This document shows, piece after piece, positions 58,537 through 64,000 of a stretch of 64,000 nucleotides of DNA. This DNA is from Halomonas ramblicola (GTDB lineage Bacteria; Pseudomonadota; Gammaproteobacteria; Pseudomonadales; Halomonadaceae), in assembly GCF_030409215.1 (NCBI RefSeq), contig NZ_JAUFPL010000032.1, positions 251,462 to 315,461 of the forward strand, read 5' to 3'. The stretch's first letter is position 1, and every line of letters starts with the position of its first letter. The position numbers and the translations under genes are program-made. The notes beneath the pieces were generated by a model. The model was given only the letters and a program-made list of their open reading frames with translations, was not told the DNA's origin and did no database searches.

Positions 58537-59847
58537 TCAGGGCTGGCGCTGACTGATCACGTTCAGCGCCTTGAGCAGGTTGAGCGCCTCGCCGAGCTGG
58601 TAGTCCTCGCGCAGGCGTTCATTGAGCTCGGTGCGCTCGCGGGGCGCCTCGCGGGACTCCAGGTGGCCCTCCAGGTCCGCCTCGCGCAGGTTGCGGCCGT
58701 TCTCGGTGACCTCGACCCGGCCGCGCACCACCCGCACGTCCGGCTCGATTCCCTGGGCCTGGATCGAGCGGCCGCCGGGGGTGAAGTAGAGCGCCGTGGT
58801 CAGCTTGAGGCCCTCGCCGTTGCCCAGCGGCATGACCTGCTGCACCGAGCCCTTGCCGAAGCTCTCGGTGCCCATCACCACGCCGCGGCGCTGGTCCTGG
58901 AGGGCGCCGGCGACGATCTCCGCCGCCGAGGCGCTGCCGCCGTTGATCAGCACCACCAGGGGGACCTCGGGGGCGGCGGTCTCGGCCCCGGCGGAGAAGC
59001 GCATCTCGGTGTCCGGCAGGCGCCCCTCGGTGTAGACCACCAGGCCCTCCTCCAGGAAGGCGTCGGCCACCGCCACTGCGGCCTGCAGTACCCCACCGGG
59101 GTTGTTGCGCAGGTCCAGCACCAGGCCGTTCAGGGGGCCGTCGCGCTCCAGGCGGCGGATCTGCTCGCCGACCTGGTCGCCGGTGCGGGTCTGGAACTGG
59201 CTGACGCGCAGGTAGCCGTAGCCCTCCTCCAGCAGCTCGCTCTTGACGCTCTCGGTGCGGATCTTCTCGCGGGTCAGGGTGAGGCTGCGCGGCGAACTCT
59301 CGCCCTGGCGCAGGATGGTCAGCTCCACCTCGCTGCCCGGCTCGCCGCGCATCAGGTCGACCGCCTCCTGCAGCGACATGCGTTCGGTGGGGGTGTCGTC
59401 GATGCGCAGGATCCGGTCACGAGCCTGCAGGCCGGCGCGGGAGGCCGGGGTGTCGTCGATGGGGGTGATCACCGTCAGTTGGCCATCCTCCAGGCCCACC
59501 TCGATGCCGATGCCGCCGAACTCGCCCTGGGTGGACTCGCGCAGGCTCTCGAACTCCTCGCGGTCGAGGTAGGCGGAGTGGGGATCGAGCTCGCTGAGCA
59601 TGCCGCGCATGGCGTTGCGCAGCAGGGTGGCGTCGTCGACCTCTTCCACGTAGGCGCGCTTGATGCGCTCGAAGACCTCGGCGAAGGTCTGGATCTCCTC
59701 CACCGGCAGGTCGTCGTCGGGCGTCGCCGGCAGGTCGTCGGGCGTCTGCGCCACGGCCGCCAGGGGCAGGGCGAGCAGGGTGACGGACAACAGCCTTGCC
59801 AGCAGGCGACGAGGCAGGAAACGGGGGCCGGCGGAACGTGGGGTCAT
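58537..59847 (-). CDS. ctpA: C-terminal processing peptidase (S41 family, CtpA-like)
   Basis: This 436-residue periplasmic protease has an N-terminal signal sequence (hydrophobic core about residues 20-33, cleavage near AVA-Q), a PDZ domain at about 90-175, and the S41 catalytic Ser/Lys pair in GSASAAEIVAGAL and FGKGSVQ. Relatives degrade peptidoglycan hydrolases and other envelope proteins. CGGAGA before 59847 fixes the start. It forms a row with gpmI and envC, a known grouping, and converges on the UbiI-like gene with 12 bases between. Confidence 0.93.
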   Translation of the reverse strand: MTPRSAGPRFLPRRLLARLLSVTLLALPLAAVAQTPDDLPATPDDDLPVEEIQTFAEVFERIKRAYVEEVDDATLLRNAMRGMLSELDPHSAYLDREEFESLRESTQGEFGGIGIEVGLEDGQLTVITPIDDTPASRAGLQARDRILRIDDTPTERMSLQEAVDLMRGEPGSEVELTILRQGESSPRSLTLTREKIRTESVKSELLEEGYGYLRVSQFQTRTGDQVGEQIRRLERDGPLNGLVLDLRNNPGGVLQAAVAVADAFLEEGLVVYTEGRLPDTEMRFSAGAETAAPEVPLVVLINGGSASAAEIVAGALQDQRRGVVMGTESFGKGSVQQVMPLGNGEGLKLTTALYFTPGGRSIQAQGIEPDVRVVRGRVEVTENGRNLREADLEGHLESREAPRERTELNERLREDYQLGEALNLLKALNVISQRQP

Positions 59848-59931
59848 GCGATCTCCGCTGTTCGCAACGTGATGGGTCAGCATAGCCCGGCGGTGGCGGG
59901 CATGGGAATAGCGGCGCCTGCCGGCCGGCGC

Positions 59932-61092
59932 TCAGCGGGCGGCGATCCAGGCGTCGGGATCGATGGGTTCCCCGCCGCGGCGTACCTCGAAGTAGAGCGC
60001 CGGACCGTCCTGGCCACCGCTCATGCCCACCGCGCCCAGGGTGTCGCCCCGCGACACCGCCTGACCCACCTCGGCGGCGAAGTGCTGGAGGTGGGCGTGC
60101 AGGGTCATCACCTGGTCGCCGTGGTCGACGATCAGCAGGTTGCCGAAGCCGCGCATCCAGTCGGCGAACACCACGCGGCCGGCGTGCACGGCGTTCACCG
60201 GGGTGCCCTCCGCGGCCTGGATCAGCATGCCGTTGCGGTGCACGCCGTCGCCGGCGTGGAAGCGCGAGGCGATGCGGCCCTGCACCGGCCAGGGCAGCTC
60301 GCCGCGGGTCTGCTCGATGGCGGTGGAGGGCGGCGGCCGCTGCAGGCGGGCCAGCTGCTCCTGGACCTCGCGCAGCACCCGTTCGGCGTGCTCGCGGTCC
60401 TGCTCCAGGGATGCCAGCCGGGCCGCCTCGTCTTCGTGGCGGGCATCCAGTTGGGCCACCAGTTCGCCACGCTCGCGCATCCGCTCGGCCAGCTCGCTGC
60501 TGCGCGCGGCGAGCTCGGCGGCCAGGGCGTCGAGGCGCTCGCCGCGGCGGGCCAGCTCGCCGCGGGTCTCGGCCAGCGCTGCGTCGAGGCGGGCCAGCTC
60601 GTCGAGGCGGGCATTGCGTGCCCGGGCCAGGTGGTTCAGGTAATGCTGCAGGCGGTCGAGGCGGGCCGGATCGTCCTGGTTGAGCAGCAGCTTGAGCTGG
60701 GGGCTCTCGCCCAGGCGATAGAGGGCATCGAGCTGGGTCTCCAGGGCCGCCACCTGGTCGGCGCGTTCGGCCTCCAGGTCGTCGCGCCGCGCCTCGAGTT
60801 CGGCGATCTCGTCGCCGAGCTCGCGCCGCTTGGCCTGCAGGGCGTCGAGGCGGCGGTGGGTCGCCGCCAGGGCGGTCTCGACCTCCTCCAGGCGGCGCTC
60901 GGCCGTGTCCCGCGCCTCGCGGGTGGCCGACAGCCGGCCCGAGACGTCCTGGATCGCCTCGCCGATGGCGTCCAGCCGTTCGCGGGCCTCCCGCTCGTCG
61001 GGCTGGGCGGCCAGCGGGGGGGCCAGGCACAGGGCCAGCAGCAGGGTGCCGGCCCCCGCGATGCGCCTTCCCGGGCGACGCCGCTCCGCCAT
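59932..61092 (-). CDS. envC: murein hydrolase activator EnvC
   Basis: EnvC activates the amidases AmiA and AmiB at the septum. The 386-residue protein has a signal peptide (residues about 1-29), long Ala/Arg/Glu coiled-coil segments (about 35-255) and a C-terminal LytM domain (about 270-385). The LytM zinc ligands are incomplete: the last motif reads LYFEVR instead of HLHFEVR. This matches EnvC, which is catalytically inactive. It lies eight bases after the gpmI stop and before ctpA. Confidence 0.93.
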   Translation of the reverse strand: MAERRRPGRRIAGAGTLLLALCLAPPLAAQPDEREARERLDAIGEAIQDVSGRLSATREARDTAERRLEEVETALAATHRRLDALQAKRRELGDEIAELEARRDDLEAERADQVAALETQLDALYRLGESPQLKLLLNQDDPARLDRLQHYLNHLARARNARLDELARLDAALAETRGELARRGERLDALAAELAARSSELAERMRERGELVAQLDARHEDEAARLASLEQDREHAERVLREVQEQLARLQRPPPSTAIEQTRGELPWPVQGRIASRFHAGDGVHRNGMLIQAAEGTPVNAVHAGRVVFADWMRGFGNLLIVDHGDQVMTLHAHLQHFAAEVGQAVSRGDTLGAVGMSGGQDGPALYFEVRRGGEPIDPDAWIAAR

Positions 61093-61100
61093 GCCCGGCC

Positions 61101-62675
61101 TCAGCCGAAGTCGATCAGCGGGCGACCGGTCATCTCCTCGGGGATGGACTGGTTCATCAGGGTCAGCAGGGTCGGGGCGATGTCGCACAGGCTGCCGTCG
61201 TCGTGGAGCCGGGCAGGCCGCGAGCCGACGTAGACCAGCGGCACCTCGAAGGTGGTGTGGGCGGTCTGGGGGGCGCCGGTCTCGGGGTTGACCATCTGCT
61301 CGGCGTTGCCGTGGTCGGCGGTGACCAGGCACTCGCCCCCGGCGCGCTCGATGGCCTCCACCACGCGACCGAGGCAGGCGTCCACCGCCTCGATGGCCTT
61401 GACGGCGGCGTCGAAGTCGCCGGAGTGGCCGACCATGTCACCATTGGCGTAGTTGCAGACGACCAGGTCGAACTCGCCGGAATCGATGGCCGCCACCAGC
61501 TTGTCGGTGACCTCGACGGCGCTCATCTCCGGCTTCTCGTCGTAGGTCTTCACGTCACGCGGCGAGGGTATCAGGATCCGCTCCTCGCCGGCGTACTCGG
61601 CCTCGCGGCCGCCGGAGAAGAAGAAGGTGACGTGGGGGTACTTCTCGGTCTCGGCGATGCGCAGCTGGGTCAGGCCGCGGTTCTCCATCACCTCGCCCAA
61701 GGTGTTGGAGAGCTCCACTGGGGGGAAGGCGGCCGGGGCCGGGATGTTGGCGGCGTACTGGGTCAGCGTCACCAGGCCGTCGGCGGCGAGGGTCGGGCGC
61801 ACGCGGCGTGCGAAGCCATCGAAGCCATCCTCGACGAAGGCGCGGGTCAGCTCGCGGGCGCGGTCGGCACGGAAGTTCATGAAGATGGCGGCATCGCCAT
61901 CCGCCGTGACCGCCGGGGTGCCGGCGGGGCGGATGCTGGTGGCGGCGACGAACTCGTCGGTCTCGTCACGCTCGTAGGCGCGCGCGAGCCCCTCCTCGGC
62001 GCTGGCCGCCTCGAACTCGCCCTCACCCTCGGTGATCAGGCGGTAGGCCTTCTCCACGCGATCCCAGCGGTTGTCGCGGTCCATGGCGAAGTAGCGGCCG
62101 ATGATCGAGGCGACGAAGCCGTTGTCGGCGCCCACCAGTTCGGCCAGGCGGGCGTTGGCGCGCTCGATGGAGGCCAGGGCGCTCTTGGGCGGCATGTCGC
62201 GGCCGTCGAGGAAGGCGTGGAGGTAGATCCGGCGGGCGCCGCGGCGGACGGCCAGCTCGGCCATGGCCAGCAGGTGGTCCTCGTGGCTGTGCACGCCGCC
62301 TGGCGACAGCAGGCCCAGCAGGTGTACCGCCTTGCCCGCCGCCACGGCGGCGTCGATGGGGGTGGTCAGGGCCGCGATGGCGTCCAGCTCGCCGTCCTCG
62401 ATCGCCTTGGTGATGCGGGTGAAGTCCTGGTAGACGATGCGACCGGCGCCCAGGTTCATGTGGCCCACCTCGGAGTTGCCCATCTGGCCGTCCGGCAGGC
62501 CCACGTAGCGGCCGTCGGTATGGATCAGGGTGGTGGGATGCGCCTGCTGCAGGCGGTCCATCACCGGGGTGCGGGCGGCATGGACGGCGTTGTGGGCAGC
62601 ATCGGGGTTGTGGCCGTAGCCGTCCAGGATGATCAGGGCGACGGGGCGCGGGGCCTTGTTGGCTGTCTCGGTCAT
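61101..62675 (-). CDS. gpmI: 2,3-bisphosphoglycerate-independent phosphoglycerate mutase
   Basis: GpmI interconverts 3- and 2-phosphoglycerate with two manganese ions and a phosphoserine intermediate. The 524-residue alkaline-phosphatase-like protein has ALIILDGYG near residue 11 and the catalytic serine in [16 protein letters not shown], with [19 protein letters not shown] and [11 protein letters not shown] completing the metal sites. ATG 62675 with GAGGAC upstream gives the normal length; the open frame upstream has no similarity. It leads the gpmI-envC-ctpA unit. Confidence 0.97.
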   Translation of the reverse strand: MTETANKAPRPVALIILDGYGHNPDAAHNAVHAARTPVMDRLQQAHPTTLIHTDGRYVGLPDGQMGNSEVGHMNLGAGRIVYQDFTRITKAIEDGELDAIAALTTPIDAAVAAGKAVHLLGLLSPGGVHSHEDHLLAMAELAVRRGARRIYLHAFLDGRDMPPKSALASIERANARLAELVGADNGFVASIIGRYFAMDRDNRWDRVEKAYRLITEGEGEFEAASAEEGLARAYERDETDEFVAATSIRPAGTPAVTADGDAAIFMNFRADRARELTRAFVEDGFDGFARRVRPTLAADGLVTLTQYAANIPAPAAFPPVELSNTLGEVMENRGLTQLRIAETEKYPHVTFFFSGGREAEYAGEERILIPSPRDVKTYDEKPEMSAVEVTDKLVAAIDSGEFDLVVCNYANGDMVGHSGDFDAAVKAIEAVDACLGRVVEAIERAGGECLVTADHGNAEQMVNPETGAPQTAHTTFEVPLVYVGSRPARLHDDGSLCDIAPTLLTLMNQSIPEEMTGRPLIDFG

Positions 62676-62960
62676 GGGGTGTGTCCTCGAGGCGTTGATG
62701 GCGCGACCATGACGCAGGAAGGCGGCACTCTGCATCGCTGAATCGTGTCGAACCCTGCTCGGTCGGCGAGGTTGTCGACGACGGGGCGTCCGGGGTCGCG
62801 GCGGGAAACGTCTTGCGGCATCATATCGCAAGGCGCCCTGGCGCGTCATGGTTCGGCCGCGGACGGTGCGACGTCGTGTATACTGGGCGCCGTGCTCCGG
62901 GCCGCGCCTCGCGGCGCCGGCCTCCCATTTCGTGCACCGAGACAAGAGTTATTCGCACCC

Positions 62961-63383
62961 ATGACCGATCAGCTGTTTGAATTCGTGCAGAACCACCCGC
63001 TGCTGGTGGGCGCCTTCCTCCTGGTGCTGGCCGCCTGGATCGCCTACGAGGTGCGCAACAGCACCGCCAGCGGCGTGACCGCCGGCGAGGCGACCCAGCT
63101 GATCAACCGCGAGGACGCGGTGGTGGTGGATACCCGTGAGGCCGGCGACTTCAAGGCCGGCCATATCGCCGGTGCCCGCAACATTCCCCAGAGCCGCATC
63201 GACGAGCGCCTGGGCGAGCTCGAGAAGGTCAAGGACAAGCCGATCATCGTGGTCTGCAAGCACGGCCAGTCGTCCGGCGCGACCGTGGCCAAACTGGCCA
63301 AGGCCGGCTACCCTCGGGTGCTCAAGCTCAGGGGCGGCATGATGCAGTGGCAGACCGATGGCCTGCCCGTCGTCAAGAAGTAA
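62961..63383 (+). CDS. membrane-anchored rhodanese-like protein (YibN type)
   Basis: This 140-residue protein has one N-terminal membrane helix (about residues 12-27) and a rhodanese domain with the active-site cysteine in [10 protein letters not shown] (near residue 98). [19 protein letters not shown] is the conserved substrate-side motif. It could transfer sulfane sulfur or act in membrane biogenesis; E. coli YibN is encoded in the same place beside secB. Here grxC, normally between them, is missing. It is divergent from gpmI across 285 bases. Confidence 0.9.
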   Translation: MTDQLFEFVQNHPLLVGAFLLVLAAWIAYEVRNSTASGVTAGEATQLINREDAVVVDTREAGDFKAGHIAGARNIPQSRIDERLGELEKVKDKPIIVVCKHGQSSGATVAKLAKAGYPRVLKLRGGMMQWQTDGLPVVKK

Positions 63384-63414
63384 GTATCGTTCATCGTTTC
63401 AAAGGATCTTTCCC

Positions 63415-63942
63415 ATGGCGGAAGACAACAACCAGAACGCCGGCGCCGGCAACCAGGCGGCCGGGCAGCAGGACAAGCCGCAGCTGCAGTTCGCCCTGCA
63501 GCGCATCTACGTGAAGGACATCTCCTTCGAGGCGCCCAATTCGCCGGGGGTATTCCAGCAGCCCTTCAAGCCCAAGGTGGGCCTGAACCTCGACACCTCC
63601 AGCGAGAAGGTGGGCGACGACCTCTACGAGGTGGTGATCAAGGTCACCGCCCAGGTGACCCACAGCGAGGAGGGCACCACCTCCTTCCTGGCCGAGATCG
63701 AGCAGGCCGGGCTGTTCCGTATCGCCGGCATCGAGGGGGAGCAGCTCGACCACACCCTGGGCGCCTTCTGCCCCAACGTGCTCTTTCCCTACGCCCGCGA
63801 GTGCATCGACAACCTGGTCAACCGCGGCGGCTTCCCGCCCCTGATGCTGGCGCCGGTCAACTTCGAGGCGATCTACGCCCAGAAGAAGAAGCGCCAGGCC
63901 GAGCAGGCCCAGCAGCAGCCGGGCGCCCAGACCACCCAGTGA
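63415..63942 (+). CDS. secB: protein-export chaperone SecB
   Basis: SecB keeps preproteins unfolded and hands them to SecA. The 175-residue protein has [17 protein letters not shown] near residue 30, the [13 protein letters not shown] beta segment and [20 protein letters not shown] in the SecA-contact region. The start at 63415 was preferred to an upstream in-frame ATG that lies inside the rhodanese gene. The C-terminus is Gln-rich. It is 31 bases after the rhodanese gene. Confidence 0.97.
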   Translation: MAEDNNQNAGAGNQAAGQQDKPQLQFALQRIYVKDISFEAPNSPGVFQQPFKPKVGLNLDTSSEKVGDDLYEVVIKVTAQVTHSEEGTTSFLAEIEQAGLFRIAGIEGEQLDHTLGAFCPNVLFPYARECIDNLVNRGGFPPLMLAPVNFEAIYAQKKKRQAEQAQQQPGAQTTQ

Positions 63943-63952
63943 GGCCGACCCC

Positions 63953-64000
63953 GTGGCCGTGAAGGCACCCCGTATCCACGTCGCCGCCGGCCTCCCCCTC
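63953..64000 (+). CDS. beginning of an unidentified gene cut by the window edge
   Basis: A frame starting at GTG 63953 reads MAVKAPRIHVAAGLPL and is open to the end of the window. A GTG at 63959 is also possible. GAGGCC lies upstream of the start and the gap after secB is 10 bases, so it is probably co-transcribed. Sixteen residues are too few to name it. Confidence 0.4.
   Translation, partial: MAVKAPRIHVAAGLPL

Noticed and set aside
62676..62960. A promoter with TATACT near 62877 for the rhodanese gene
   Set aside because: No acceptable -35 at 16-18 bases could be found, so I do not list it; the 285-base gap otherwise showed nothing distinct.

Overview
The window is a GC-rich chromosomal segment from a gammaproteobacterium, most probably Halomonas or a close relative (Halomonadaceae). 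That assignment is an inference from gene order, protein character and base composition, not from a database search. Nearly all of it is core genome around the replication origin. I saw no CRISPR array, prophage, toxin-antitoxin pair or recognisable defence system, and no convincing undescribed multi-gene system. The unusual signals are in the non-coding and repeated DNA.

Layout. Positions 1-7147 (minus strand) carry the F1Fo ATP synthase operon (start of atpA, then H, F, E, B, I) and mnmG-rsmG-parA-parB. Positions 7148-7682 are non-coding, AT-rich and contain DnaA-box-like 9-mers. Positions 7683-22155 are a 14.5-kb block: a polar amino-acid ABC transporter, erpA, argC, a ClC channel, hemJ-thiD-hemL, a P-loop kinase-like protein, a CsgD-like regulator, rdgB-hemW, an OmpA-type lipoprotein and rlmJ. 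This block separates mnmG from mnmE, which are neighbours in many relatives. Positions 22239-26146 (minus) are mnmE-yidC-rnpA-rpmH. Positions 26147-26667 are the second origin candidate, followed on the plus strand by dnaA-dnaN-recF-gyrB.

Six parS-like 16-mers lie between 29.8 and 35.3 kb; they are the probable centromere for the ParA/ParB pair encoded at 2.9-4.6 kb. The gene-poor stretch 33.7-35.4 kb holds four of the signals of interest: two or three parS sites, a frameshifted IS3-family relic, and a 247-bp element with terminal inverted repeats flanked by perfect 11-bp direct repeats. A heptamer tandem repeat lies just beyond gmhB.

From 35.4 kb the window runs through glyS-glyQ into a lipopolysaccharide core locus (hldD, waaF, an OpgB-like transferase, three glycosyltransferases, kdkA, a second heptosyltransferase, hldE, waaA; gmhB lies at 33.2 kb). 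Together these make ADP-heptose, add Kdo and heptose to lipid A and extend the core. Then come rpiA, ilvA, a 31-residue membrane peptide, and the conserved fau-6S RNA-zapA cluster facing ygfB-pepP-ubiH-ubiI-like. The window closes with ctpA-envC-gpmI (minus) and a rhodanese-secB pair (plus).

Start codons were chosen by Shine-Dalgarno spacing, overlap with the upstream gene and family length. Promoters, origins and terminators were read by eye and are hypotheses.
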